A stretch of 64,000 bases of DNA from positions 1 to 64,000 of the forward strand of contig CAZEKB010000003.1 in the NCBI GenBank assembly GCA_964512225.1, given 5' to 3'. This document shows, piece after piece, positions 9,258 through 17,469 of the stretch (the first letter of the stretch is position 1; every line of letters begins with the position of its first letter). The position numbers and the translations under genes were made by a program. The stretch is from CAZEKB01 sp964512225 (lineage in GTDB: Bacteria; Myxococcota_A; UBA796; UBA9615). A model generated the notes under the pieces. It made no database searches, was not told where the DNA came from, and saw only the letters and a list, made by a program, of their open reading frames with translations.

Positions 9258-9691
9258 GAGGTCTCGGCTCCGTCCAGCGTGTCGAGCGACGGCTTCTCGC
9301 CGTCCTCGGGGGCCTGGTACTCGTTGTTGTGCTTGACCATGAGCTCGCGCACCTCGAACACGCCGTCCTTGCCCAGCTCGCCCTCGACCACGACCCCGAT
9401 GCCCTCGCGGAACATCTGCGGCGGCATGCCCTTGCCTTCGACGCGCGTCGTGGCCTCTCCGTCCGTGATCGTGAACGCCAGGTCCGTGCTGTCGTTGTCG
9501 AAGTCCACCGAGTCCGCGACCACCATCCCCGACAGCCGGACCGTCGCCCCGTAGGCGTCGTCCCCCGCCGCCTGCAGCTCGGACGGGGTCCAGTAGTAGA
9601 CGAGGTTGTCGCCGAGGTTCCCGAACGCGAGCACCGCGAGGGCGACGCCCGCGATCGCGACCATCGCTCCGATCCAGGTCTTACCGGGCAT
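9254..9691 (-). CDS. ccmE: Periplasmic haem chaperone CcmE
   Basis: CcmE binds haem covalently in the periplasm and hands it to CcmF. The 145-residue protein has an N-terminal membrane anchor (residues 5-23), an OB-fold beta region and the signature haem-binding motif HNNEY (H121, Y125), matching the family HxxxY. I chose the start MPGKTW at 9691; it falls inside the end of ccmD (11-base overlap). The acidic C-terminal tail is normal. Confidence 0.95.
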   Translation of the reverse strand: MPGKTWIGAMVAIAGVALAVLAFGNLGDNLVYYWTPSELQAAGDDAYGATVRLSGMVVADSVDFDNDSTDLAFTITDGEATTRVEGKGMPPQMFREGIGVVVEGELGKDGVFEVRELMVKHNNEYQAPEDGEKPSLDTLDGAETS

Positions 9692-9836
9692 CCGACGCTC
9701 CTTCACGCGACTGCGCGGCCTCCCGGGCCGCCGCGAGCCGGACGTTAAGTACGACCGCCCACCCCAGCAACAGGCCCAGGGAGATTCCCCACGCCGCGGC
9801 AACGTAGCCCCATCCGCCGACGATGACTCCATCCAC
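9681..9836 (-). CDS. ccmD: Small haem exporter protein CcmD
   Basis: This 51-codon gene begins at GTG 9836, three bases after the ccmC stop, and ends in TAA at 9681-9683, overlapping ccmE. The product reads MDGVIVGGWGYVAAAWGISL and continues as one membrane helix (GLLLGWAVVLNVRL) and a basic/polar tail. That is the CcmD pattern: an aromatic Gly-rich start, one transmembrane segment and a charged cytoplasmic end. CcmD helps release holo-CcmE from CcmABC. Position and topology, rather than strong sequence conservation, carry the assignment. Confidence 0.82.
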   Translation of the reverse strand: MDGVIVGGWGYVAAAWGISLGLLLGWAVVLNVRLAAAREAAQSREGASDAR

Positions 9837-9839
9837 GGC

Positions 9840-10526
9840 TCAGGCCCTCCCCGCGATCATCGGCTCGGCCTGCGCGGGCGCGGCCGGCGCCGCCACCCCG
9901 CGGTCCAGCAGCGAGAGCCGGGCCATGCGCACCGACAGCCAGATCCCGATGAACAGCATCGCGAACGCGTTGATCCGGAGCGGGATGACCATCATCTCGT
10001 TCACGGTCTCGGGCGTGCTGAAGTTCTGGTGGAGCGTGCGCCACCACTTGATGGACATGTAGACGATCGGCACGTCCACGTAGGCGATGATCGTGCCCAC
10101 GGCGGTCCAGGTCGCGCGGCGCTCCGGGTCGTCGAGGGAGCCGCGCAGGGCGAGCAGGCCCGCGAACGACACGCCCATGATCGCGGACGTCGTGAGCCGC
10201 GGGTCCCAGTCCCAGAAGACGCCCCAGGTCGGCTTCGCCCAGATCGACCCCTGAACGAGCAGCATCACCGTGAGGAGCGCCGTGGTGGCGAGGGTCCCGT
10301 GCAGCGCGGCGTCCCACTTCGGCGACCGCTTCACGAGCGAGCCGATGGCGATCACGAAGGCGGCGGTGGCGATGAGCAGCGCGTTCCACGCGGTGGGCAC
10401 GTGGATGTAGAGGATGCGGCCGACGTCGCCCATGTACTTCTCGGGCGGAGCGATCGCGAGGCCGAACACGCTGCCGCCGATCAGCAGCAGCAGCCCCGCG
10501 ATCCCCACCCAGTGTTCTCGATCCAT
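9840..10526 (-). CDS. ccmC: Haem exporter / haem handling protein CcmC
   Basis: CcmC loads haem onto CcmE. The 228-residue polytopic protein has about six membrane helices, the WWD-type motif GVFWDWDPRLT (around residue 110) and the conserved VPIVYMSIKWWRTLHQ loop with the haem-ligand histidine. The start MDREHW at 10526 sits two bases after the ccmB stop. Length and motif order are typical of the family. Confidence 0.95.
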   Translation of the reverse strand: MDREHWVGIAGLLLLIGGSVFGLAIAPPEKYMGDVGRILYIHVPTAWNALLIATAAFVIAIGSLVKRSPKWDAALHGTLATTALLTVMLLVQGSIWAKPTWGVFWDWDPRLTTSAIMGVSFAGLLALRGSLDDPERRATWTAVGTIIAYVDVPIVYMSIKWWRTLHQNFSTPETVNEMMVIPLRINAFAMLFIGIWLSVRMARLSLLDRGVAAPAAPAQAEPMIAGRA

Positions 10527-10528
10527 GG

Positions 10529-11209
10529 TCAATCCTCGATGACGCGGCCGAACAGGATGGCCGGCAGCGTCCAGTACACGACGTCGAAACACACTAGGAC
10601 GCCGAGCCACGAAAGGCCCTGGTTCATGGGGTCGCCGGTCATCGCCAGGCTCGTCGCCTTCACGGAGGCGAGCAGCACGGGGACCACCAGGGGAAAGAGC
10701 AGCAGCGGCAGGAGGACGTCGCGGCCCCGCGCCCGCGCGGTCATGGCTGCATACAGCGTGCCCGGCGCGGCGAGTCCCCCCGTGCCCAGCGCGAGGGTGG
10801 CGAGCAGCAGCCCCATCGAGCCCTCGATCTCGGCGCTGTAGAGCACGAGACACCCCGGCACGAGCAGCACCCCGAGCCCGAGCAGCAGCCCGAAGTTGCT
10901 GAACGCCTTGCCGAAGAAGAGCGCCCGCGGGTCCACCGGCAGCAGCCGCATCCCCTCCAGGGCCTCGTCCTCGGTCTCCACCCGGAAGGACTCGCCCAGG
11001 GAGAGGACCGACGACAGCAGCAGCGCGAGCCAGAGGTATCCCGCGGCGTGCTTCGACAGGGTCTCGCGCCCGGGGCCGACCGCGAAGGAGAACAGGAGCA
11101 GCGTCATCGCCGAGAAGAAGATCACCGCGGACGCCCGCGAGCGTCCCCGCCACTCGAGCAGGACGTCCTTGCGGAACACCGCGACGGTCTGGCCCAGGAC
11201 GCCGATCAC
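10529..11209 (-). CDS. ccmB: Haem ABC exporter permease CcmB
   Basis: CcmB is the membrane subunit of the CcmAB complex, which uses ATP to release holo-CcmE. The 226-residue protein has about six hydrophobic helices, starts with the characteristic KDVLLEWRGR amphipathic segment and ends VIED. The start is GTG 11209, overlapping the ccmA stop as GTGA. Its place between ccmA and ccmC confirms the call. Confidence 0.94.
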   Translation of the reverse strand: MIGVLGQTVAVFRKDVLLEWRGRSRASAVIFFSAMTLLLFSFAVGPGRETLSKHAAGYLWLALLLSSVLSLGESFRVETEDEALEGMRLLPVDPRALFFGKAFSNFGLLLGLGVLLVPGCLVLYSAEIEGSMGLLLATLALGTGGLAAPGTLYAAMTARARGRDVLLPLLLFPLVVPVLLASVKATSLAMTGDPMNQGLSWLGVLVCFDVVYWTLPAILFGRVIED

Positions 11210-11892
11210 GCGAGCTCCGCCATGGCCGCGGGGGTCTCGCTCGCCGGCCCGACCCATACGACGCGCCCGTCCACCAGCACCATCCCGGAGCGCAGGAGAC
11301 CGGCCCCCCGTTCCACGAGGTGGGTCGACAGGACGAGCGTCCGGCCCTCGTCCTGCAGCTCGCCGATGAGCCGGTCCACGAGGGCGAAGCCCGCGGGGTC
11401 CAGCTGGCCGAAGGGCTCGTCGAGGAGCACGACCTCGGGCTCCTGGAGGAGCAGGCGGGCGAACGCGAGGCGCTTGCGCATCCCCGCGGAGAAGGTGCGC
11501 ACCGCGTCGTGCGCGCGGGCGTGCAGCCCGACGCGGTCGAGGAGCCCCATCAGGTCGGCGTCCCGGCCGGAGATGGCGGCGGCGGTGCTCAGGTTCTCGA
11601 AGGCGGACAGCTCCGAGTAGAGGTGCCCGCGGTGGGACAGCAGGGCGAGGCGCCGGCGCGCGGCCACGGGGTCGCGCCGGGCGTCCAGGCCGTGGATGGC
11701 GAGCTTGCCGGTGGTGGGCCGGAGCGCCGTGGCGAGGAGGCGCAGCAGCGTGGTCTTGCCCGCTCCGTTCGGTCCCGCGAGCAGCAGGGAGCGGCCCGGC
11801 GCGAGCTCGATGTGCACGTCCGCCAGGGCCCACCGGCCACGGAAGGCGCGGCCGAGCGCGGAGGCGGAGACGGCGGGGGCGACGGCGGACAC
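11206..11892 (-). CDS. ccmA: Haem exporter ATP-binding protein CcmA
   Basis: This is the cytoplasmic ABC ATPase of the haem-handling complex. Walker A is GPNGAGKTT, the signature region is FSAGMRKRLAFAR (degenerate relative to LSGGQ, as in other CcmA proteins), Walker B is VVLLDEPF and the switch histidine is in LSTHL. The predicted start is GTG 11892 because the codons just upstream (GTT, ATT) are not starts; this gives 228 residues. It opens the ccm operon, 86 bases after an FG-GAP lipoprotein gene on the same strand, so co-transcription from further upstream is possible. Confidence 0.94.
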   Translation of the reverse strand: MSAVAPAVSASALGRAFRGRWALADVHIELAPGRSLLLAGPNGAGKTTLLRLLATALRPTTGKLAIHGLDARRDPVAARRRLALLSHRGHLYSELSAFENLSTAAAISGRDADLMGLLDRVGLHARAHDAVRTFSAGMRKRLAFARLLLQEPEVVLLDEPFGQLDPAGFALVDRLIGELQDEGRTLVLSTHLVERGAGLLRSGMVLVDGRVVWVGPASETPAAMAELA

Positions 11893-11978
11893 GGCCGCTC
11901 GAATAACACGGAGACGCCGGGGCGTGCAGTGCAGCCGTTGGTTGCGCGCGCCCGCGGAGGCTCGCCGGGGAGCGGCGC

Positions 11979-13688
11979 CTACAGCGGACCGACGGGCGTG
12001 ACCCACGCGTTGGGCCACCAGTACAGCAGCCCCTCGCCGTCCAGCCCCCAGGACGACAGCACGACGCCGGTCGGCCGATCGTCCACGGGCGCCCAGGCGG
12101 GGCCGCACTGCGGCGTGCCCGCGAAGAAGACGTCGTCCGGGATGGGCTCGAACCACGACGCCGCCTCGACCTGCTCGATCGGCTGGTCCCCGATCCAGTC
12201 GTCGGTCGTGCGGCCGCGGAAGACGAGGAACTGCCCGGTCGCGGACGTCTGGTTGAACGCCGCCGCCCCCACGCCCAGGTCGGGGATGCCGTCGCCGTCG
12301 ACGTCTCCGAGGTCGCAGATCCGGCTCCCGAAGTTGACGTTCTCCTCCCAGCCGATCAGGACGGCCCCCTCGGCGGGATCCACCCCGCCGTCCTCGAACA
12401 CGGGCGTCGTCCACTCGGCCGCGCTCGCGCGGCTATAGATCAGGAGCACCTCCCCGGCGCCGTCCACCCCGTCGGCGGGGAACCACTGGTCGGCGAGCAC
12501 CAGCTCGTTGCCGTCGCCCCCCGCGAAGTCGCCCGCCACCGCGTCCCGGGCCGCGACCCCCGCGAGGGTCACCGGCCCCAGGAGGTTCCAAGGGTCGAAG
12601 CTCGGCCCGCCCCCGTCCCAGTCCGCGTCCTGGGAGAGGAAGAGGTGGGTGTCGTTCCCGGTCGCTGCGATCAGCTCGGCCACGCCGTCGCCGCTCACGT
12701 CGTCCACGACGGCGCAGAACAGGTCGCCGTCGGCGGTGCCGGGCACCACGACCTCGGCGAGGTAGCTGCCCAGGTGGTCCATCACCAGCACGCGGTGTTG
12801 GTCCGCGTCGTTGTTGCGGTACGAGAACGCGACGACCGGATCGCCCGACGGCGCGTGCATCGCGCCCACGCCCACGCACTGGCCGACGAGCTGATCGGTG
12901 GTCGGCGACTGCAGCCACTGGATGCCCGCCCCGTCCATCAGCGCGGGCCACGTCTCCCGATCGGCGCCGAGCACCACGCCCACGCCGGACAGGTCCTCCA
13001 GCCCCGTGTTCCACAGGATGTCGGAGTTGAAGGTGGTGAAGACGAGGTCCGTCTGCAGATCCCCGTCCAGGTCCTCGCTGCAGGAGACGAAGCCGTCGCC
13101 GCCGACGTCGGGGATCACCGTGTCGGCCTGGCGGGTGGTCGCGAACCCCTCGACCGCGCCCCGCAGGCTCGCCTCGAAGTCGAAGAAGATGAAGATGTCC
13201 GAGCTCGGGCCCGCGGACCGCGCGCACAGATCGGGCGACCCGTCCCCGTCGAGGTCGCCCACCGAGTACCGCTCGCCGAACCGGTCGTCCTCGTCCACGA
13301 CGCCCCCGATCCGGGCCGGGCCCCCCGATCCGAAGCCCTCGGCCGCGCGGAGCTCCTCCCGGGTCGCCGGGGCGTCGCAGTCGTTCACCGCGAGGTCCCA
13401 GACCTCGGGTGCGCCGGGGTACGTCCAGGGGTTCGTATCGTCGCAGTCGCAGCGGCCCTCGCCGGTCTGCCAGCCGTCCTCGTCGGCGTCCGTCCCCCCG
13501 GCGCACGGGGCGGCGTCGTCGTCGTCCACTGCGTCGTCGTCGTCCACTGCGTCGTCGTCGTCCACCGCGTCGTCGTCGTCCACTGCGTCGTCGTCGTCGT
13601 CGTCGACGGGCGGGACCCAGTCGTCCGGGTGGGTGAGGAAGCAGCCCGCCGCCGGGAGGAGGAGCAGGACGGCGATGAGGACGCGCAT
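11979..13688 (-). CDS. FG-GAP/VCBS-repeat lipoprotein with Asp-rich tether
   Basis: This exported lipoprotein (569 residues) is predicted to form a beta-propeller of integrin-like repeats. It has a signal peptide with lipobox LLPAAGC, then a tether of DDDDAV repeats, a short Cys-rich segment with a MopE-like CDCDDTNPWTYPGAPE motif, then repeated FG-GAP-type units (for example VGDLDGDGSPDLC and LGDVDGDGIPDLGVGAA) with calcium-binding Asp loops. Such proteins sit on the outer membrane or cell surface; the ligand is unknown. Its ATG shares a base with the stop of the upstream gene. It precedes ccmA on the same strand. Confidence 0.8.
   Translation of the reverse strand: MRVLIAVLLLLPAAGCFLTHPDDWVPPVDDDDDDAVDDDDAVDDDDAVDDDDAVDDDDAAPCAGGTDADEDGWQTGEGRCDCDDTNPWTYPGAPEVWDLAVNDCDAPATREELRAAEGFGSGGPARIGGVVDEDDRFGERYSVGDLDGDGSPDLCARSAGPSSDIFIFFDFEASLRGAVEGFATTRQADTVIPDVGGDGFVSCSEDLDGDLQTDLVFTTFNSDILWNTGLEDLSGVGVVLGADRETWPALMDGAGIQWLQSPTTDQLVGQCVGVGAMHAPSGDPVVAFSYRNNDADQHRVLVMDHLGSYLAEVVVPGTADGDLFCAVVDDVSGDGVAELIAATGNDTHLFLSQDADWDGGGPSFDPWNLLGPVTLAGVAARDAVAGDFAGGDGNELVLADQWFPADGVDGAGEVLLIYSRASAAEWTTPVFEDGGVDPAEGAVLIGWEENVNFGSRICDLGDVDGDGIPDLGVGAAAFNQTSATGQFLVFRGRTTDDWIGDQPIEQVEAASWFEPIPDDVFFAGTPQCGPAWAPVDDRPTGVVLSSWGLDGEGLLYWWPNAWVTPVGPL
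13513..13608. repeat. 18-bp tandem repeat encoding the DDDDAV tether
   Basis: An 18-bp GTC-rich unit is repeated at 13513, 13531, 13549 and 13567, then decays into a GTC trinucleotide run to about 13608. It encodes (Asp)4-Ala-Val units on the minus strand directly after the lipobox cysteine. Such tracts are prone to length variation. Confidence 0.9.
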
Positions 13689-14989
13689 CAGAAGCTCCCG
13701 ACCAGTCCGAGGACCGCCGCGCTCGGCCCCGCGAAGCCGAACGGCAGGATCCGCACGGCGGTCGCGCTCCCGTCGTCGGTCGCCGTCGCCGCCGCCACCG
13801 TGAGGGCGACGCCGACGCCCGCCATCACGACCCCCGCGACCCCGACCCCGAACCCGCCGAGGTGATTCCGGTACCGCATTCGATAGTCGTCGAGGTCCGT
13901 CGAGTCGAGCCCCTTCGTGTACTCGGTCCGGTTCGCCGCGAACCCGCCCGCGGCCACGCCCGCCCCGGCCGCGATCAGGGCCACGCCCGCCGCGATCGGG
14001 GGTCGGCCGACCGACTCGGCCGGCGCCGGGCCGCCGCCGCGGTCCCCGAAGGCCCCCGTGGACGGCTCGAAGCGCACCCACCCGGTCCGCGAGACCACGA
14101 GGATGCTCTCGGCCCAGCCGTTCGTGCGCGCCGCCGCCGCCAGGACGGGCGCCACGGCGGCTTCGCCGCCCGCGAGCCGCACCTCGAGGCCCTCGGGGCC
14201 CATCAGGGGCACCACGTCCTCCCCCCCGGGCACGTGCACCACGACCCCCCGCATCGCCCCCGCGGCGCCGGTCTGGACGAGGTGAGGGCCCGCGGGCAGC
14301 CCGCGGAGGACGCCGCTCGCGGGGCGCCCGTCGATGTGGGCGTTCTCGAGGGTCGCGTCGACGTCGAGGGGGGCGCCCGGGGTCTTGAGCACGCCCTGGA
14401 GCGCGGCGAGGAAGACGCCCTGGGGCTCGGGGGCGTAGTCGTCGTTCCACGGCCGTGTCGAGTCCACGGCGGCGGCCGCGCGGAAGGCGGCGGCGGCGCT
14501 GGTCGCGTCGTCGTTGTAGAAGGCCGCGAGCCCCTCGGTGAAGTACAGCTGGTACAGCGACTCGGTGGGGACGACGTCCCCCACGCAGGGCAGCAGGTCC
14601 CGGGCCTCGGTGGCGGCGCGCAGGCTGCCCGCGTACTCCAGGGAGTCGAGGCCGTCGACGGCGGCGGCGAGGAGCGCGTCGAGGTCCGCGATGCTCGCCG
14701 CTTCGCCCGCGCAGCCGACCGGCGGCGAGCTCGGCAGCCGGGCGGGGTGGGCGTCCAGGTCGAGCAGCGTCGCCGCGGCGCCGAGGATGACCTCGCCGTC
14801 CCCCAGAACCTCCTTGGCGACGGCCGCGGCGTCGGCCGGCCCGGGCGCGGGCGCGTCCGCCGTGCGCGCGAAGAGGACTACCGGAGCGGCTTCGGCGGTT
14901 GTAGGACCGGTGACCAGCGCGGCGAGCGTGAGGCCCGCGATCCCGGCCCCGAGGAGACGAGCCGGGATGGGGCGGGACGGCGCGTTCAT
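13688..14989 (-). CDS. Secreted or envelope protein of unknown function with C-terminal hydrophobic hairpin
   Basis: I do not recognise this 433-residue protein. It has a signal peptide (residues 1-34, ending TAEAA), a helical N-terminal half with a TPR-like stretch (YFTEGLAAFYNDDATSAAAAFRAAAA), and a beta-rich middle containing VLRGLPAGPHLVQTGAAGAM, PEGA-like. Near the end are two Gly/Ala-rich hydrophobic segments separated by a charged loop, and the tail is PSAAVLGLVGSF. The same tail form (LGLVG plus aromatic) closes the CcmI-like protein at 4.1 kb, hinting at a shared domain or sorting feature. It lies divergent from the VKOR-DsbA fusion gene and overlaps the downstream lipoprotein gene by one base. 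Confidence 0.7.
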   Translation of the reverse strand: MNAPSRPIPARLLGAGIAGLTLAALVTGPTTAEAAPVVLFARTADAPAPGPADAAAVAKEVLGDGEVILGAAATLLDLDAHPARLPSSPPVGCAGEAASIADLDALLAAAVDGLDSLEYAGSLRAATEARDLLPCVGDVVPTESLYQLYFTEGLAAFYNDDATSAAAAFRAAAAVDSTRPWNDDYAPEPQGVFLAALQGVLKTPGAPLDVDATLENAHIDGRPASGVLRGLPAGPHLVQTGAAGAMRGVVVHVPGGEDVVPLMGPEGLEVRLAGGEAAVAPVLAAAARTNGWAESILVVSRTGWVRFEPSTGAFGDRGGGPAPAESVGRPPIAAGVALIAAGAGVAAGGFAANRTEYTKGLDSTDLDDYRMRYRNHLGGFGVGVAGVVMAGVGVALTVAAATATDDGSATAVRILPFGFAGPSAAVLGLVGSF

Positions 14990-15051
14990 CGGTCCGGACG
15001 CTACCTGATATCTTCCCCGCCGCCGCGGCGAGCGGGTCTTCTGGAGACGTG

Positions 15052-17469
15052 ATGTCGGACGAGAGCAAGGACGGGGCCCCCGAGGTCCTCTCGAAGGCGG
15101 GAGCGGCCATCATCGGCGCCTCCCTGGTGGTGGCGAGCGCGGCCGCGCTGTACCTCTTCTACGGCTTCATGCTCAAGAGCTATGGGCCGGCGGGCTTCGA
15201 GTCCGCGTGTTCGTGGAGCGAGACGTTCGACTGCGACCGGCTCAATACGTCCGAGCACGGGAAGATCACACTGCTCACCGGCGTGCGCGCCCTCAGCGAC
15301 ATCCCGATCACGCTCTTCGCCCTCGCCGCCTACCTGGGGCTGGGGCTGCTCACGATGATCGCCCGCCGGGGCGGGGACGAGGGCCGCGCCGCCCTGCGCC
15401 TCATCGCGATCGGCTCGGGCCTGTCGGTGCTCTACGGCCTCCAGCTCCTCTACGTCATGCGCTTCGTCGAGGAGGTGTACTGCCCCTTCTGCATCGCCAT
15501 GGACGCCGCCGCCGTCGTCACGCTCGTGGTCTCGGTGCTCGCCCTGCGCGGCCCCGGCGGCGCGGGCGCGAACGCGTTCGGGGCCCCCGCCAGGACGGCC
15601 GTGATCGCGGGCCTCGCGCTCTTCGTCGTCCTCCTCGGCGTGCACTCGACGTGGAAGAGCAGCTTGGTGAAGCAGCAGATCGAGCTCGCCGACGCCCAGA
15701 TCGAAGACGGGGGAGGGGAGGAGGCGCCCGCCGCGTCGTCGTCGACGGCCGTCGATCCCGAGTACGTCGGGCCGCTGGGGAAGGGCGTCGTGGGCACGGG
15801 CGAGGAGATCGGCAAGAACGTCTGGGACGTGCCCATCGACGTGGACGACCCCTTCGTCGGCCCCATCGACGCCAAGGTGACGGTCGTCGAATTCGCTGAT
15901 TTCCAGTGTGGTTACTGCAAAAAGCTCTTCTATTCCTTGAACCCTCTGAAGGAGAAGTACAAGGACGAGGTGAAGTTCGTCTTCAAGCACTTCCCCATGA
16001 GCCCCACGTGCAACGCCGGCGTGAAGAACAACCGGCACCGGTACGCGTGCGAGGCGGCGGTCGCGGCCCAGTGCGCCGCGGAGCAGGACCGCTTCTGGCC
16101 CATGCACGACCTGCTCTTCAAGAACCAGCACAAGCTCAAGTCCAAGGACCTCGCGTACTACGCGCAGGAGTCGGGCGTGAACATGGGGAAGTGGCGGAGC
16201 TGCATGAAGAAGGGGTCGTCCGCGCGCACGGCCCTGAAGCAGGACACCGAGCACGGCACGAAGATGGGCCTGAACGGCACGCCGCGGACCTTCATCAACG
16301 GGCGACTGTTCAAGGGGATCGTGGCCCTGGAGACCCTGGAGCACTTCATCGAGCGCGAGCTCGGGCGCGCGGACGGCACCAAGCCCCAGCGCAAGGCCCC
16401 GGTCCCGGTGGACGCGGAGGCGGCGAAGTCCGCGCCCCCGATGGTCGAGATCACGGTCGGGGCGAAGCCCTTCTGGATCGATACGTTCGAGGCGAGCATC
16501 GACGCGAAGGGTCGCGCCCTCTCGCTCCAGGGGGCGATGCCCGCCAACGTCAACTGGTACGACGCCGCGGCCGCGTGCGAGGCGGCGGGCAAGCGCGTAT
16601 GCACGAGCGAGGAGTGGGTCACGGCCTGCCAGGGCACGGCGGCGGTCGACGACGACGGCAACGGGCAGTTCGCCGACGACTACGTGGAGGGCAACCAGTT
16701 CCCCTACGCGGACTACTACGAGCGCGGCTGGTGCAACGACCAGAGCAAGGGCCCGCGCGACGGCGGCTCGGCCGCCGCGACCGGCATCCGCCCCCGCTGC
16801 AAGACCCCCACCGGCGTCTACGACCTGGCCGGGAACCTCTCGGAGTGGGTCGGCCCGGACCAGGACGCGGCGCGGCTCCTCGGCGGCCACTTCTACGCGA
16901 AGGAGAAGGCGGCCTGCTTCCGCCCCGTCCAGACCTTCGGCGCCGGGCACCGGAACAAGACGATGGGCTTTCGCTGCTGCGCGGACGAGTCGGTGGCCAA
17001 CCCGTCCTCCACGGCGGTGGCGAAGGCCGCGCCCGAGGGCTTCGAGGGCAAGCGCCTACCGGAGTTCACCGCCGACATGCTCGACGGCACGGTCGTCGAC
17101 AGCGGATCCCTGCGGGGCAAGGTCACCTACCTCAGCTTCTTCGCGTCTTGGTGCAGCCCCTGCAAGGCCGAGTTCGAGGGGCTGAACCGGATGATGACCC
17201 ACTACGAGGGCAAGGACTTCCGGATCCTCGCGGTCGGCGTCGATACCAACGCGGCCAAGTCGAAGGCGGCCGCGCAGGCCTGGAACGCGAAGTTCCCGGT
17301 GGCGGTGGACCCCCACAACAAGATCCTCGGGCTCTTCGACGTGACCTCGATGCCGACGACCTACATCATCGACAAGCAGGGGATCGTCCGGAAGAAGCAC
17401 GTGGGCTGGACCAACGTGGACGACAAGACCTGGAACCAGGTCACGCCCGTCATCGACGGGCTGCTGTGA
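15052..17469 (+). CDS. Four-domain fusion: VKOR, DsbA-like thioredoxin, FGE-like domain, TlpA-like thioredoxin
   Basis: This 805-residue membrane protein combines disulfide-generating and thioredoxin modules. Residues 1-200 form a VKOR domain of about five membrane helices with loop cysteines C53 and C61 and the quinone-side CPFC pair (C144, C147). A DsbA-like thioredoxin follows with CGYC (C286, C289) and the cis-Pro segment GTPRTFI. Residues of about 455-650 are a Cys-rich FGE/SUMF1-type fold (WIDTFEASID, GVYDLAGNLSEWVG, TMGFRCC). The C-terminus is a TlpA/ResA-type thioredoxin with CSPC (C701, C704) and MPTTYIID. VKOR-DsbA fusions are known oxidative systems; the added FGE and TlpA parts are unusual. 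The ATG at 15052 has GGAG five bases upstream. It is co-transcribed with the next thioredoxin lipoprotein (one-base overlap). Codon use over the CGYC site is unusually AT-rich. Confidence 0.9.
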   Translation: MSDESKDGAPEVLSKAGAAIIGASLVVASAAALYLFYGFMLKSYGPAGFESACSWSETFDCDRLNTSEHGKITLLTGVRALSDIPITLFALAAYLGLGLLTMIARRGGDEGRAALRLIAIGSGLSVLYGLQLLYVMRFVEEVYCPFCIAMDAAAVVTLVVSVLALRGPGGAGANAFGAPARTAVIAGLALFVVLLGVHSTWKSSLVKQQIELADAQIEDGGGEEAPAASSSTAVDPEYVGPLGKGVVGTGEEIGKNVWDVPIDVDDPFVGPIDAKVTVVEFADFQCGYCKKLFYSLNPLKEKYKDEVKFVFKHFPMSPTCNAGVKNNRHRYACEAAVAAQCAAEQDRFWPMHDLLFKNQHKLKSKDLAYYAQESGVNMGKWRSCMKKGSSARTALKQDTEHGTKMGLNGTPRTFINGRLFKGIVALETLEHFIERELGRADGTKPQRKAPVPVDAEAAKSAPPMVEITVGAKPFWIDTFEASIDAKGRALSLQGAMPANVNWYDAAAACEAAGKRVCTSEEWVTACQGTAAVDDDGNGQFADDYVEGNQFPYADYYERGWCNDQSKGPRDGGSAAATGIRPRCKTPTGVYDLAGNLSEWVGPDQDAARLLGGHFYAKEKAACFRPVQTFGAGHRNKTMGFRCCADESVANPSSTAVAKAAPEGFEGKRLPEFTADMLDGTVVDSGSLRGKVTYLSFFASWCSPCKAEFEGLNRMMTHYEGKDFRILAVGVDTNAAKSKAAAQAWNAKFPVAVDPHNKILGLFDVTSMPTTYIIDKQGIVRKKHVGWTNVDDKTWNQVTPVIDGLL

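Noticed and set aside
13513..13608. CRISPR-like array
   Set aside because: The 18-bp units are contiguous, have no spacers and encode an Asp tether in frame; the repeats at 5048-5101 and 62317-62370 are of the same kind.
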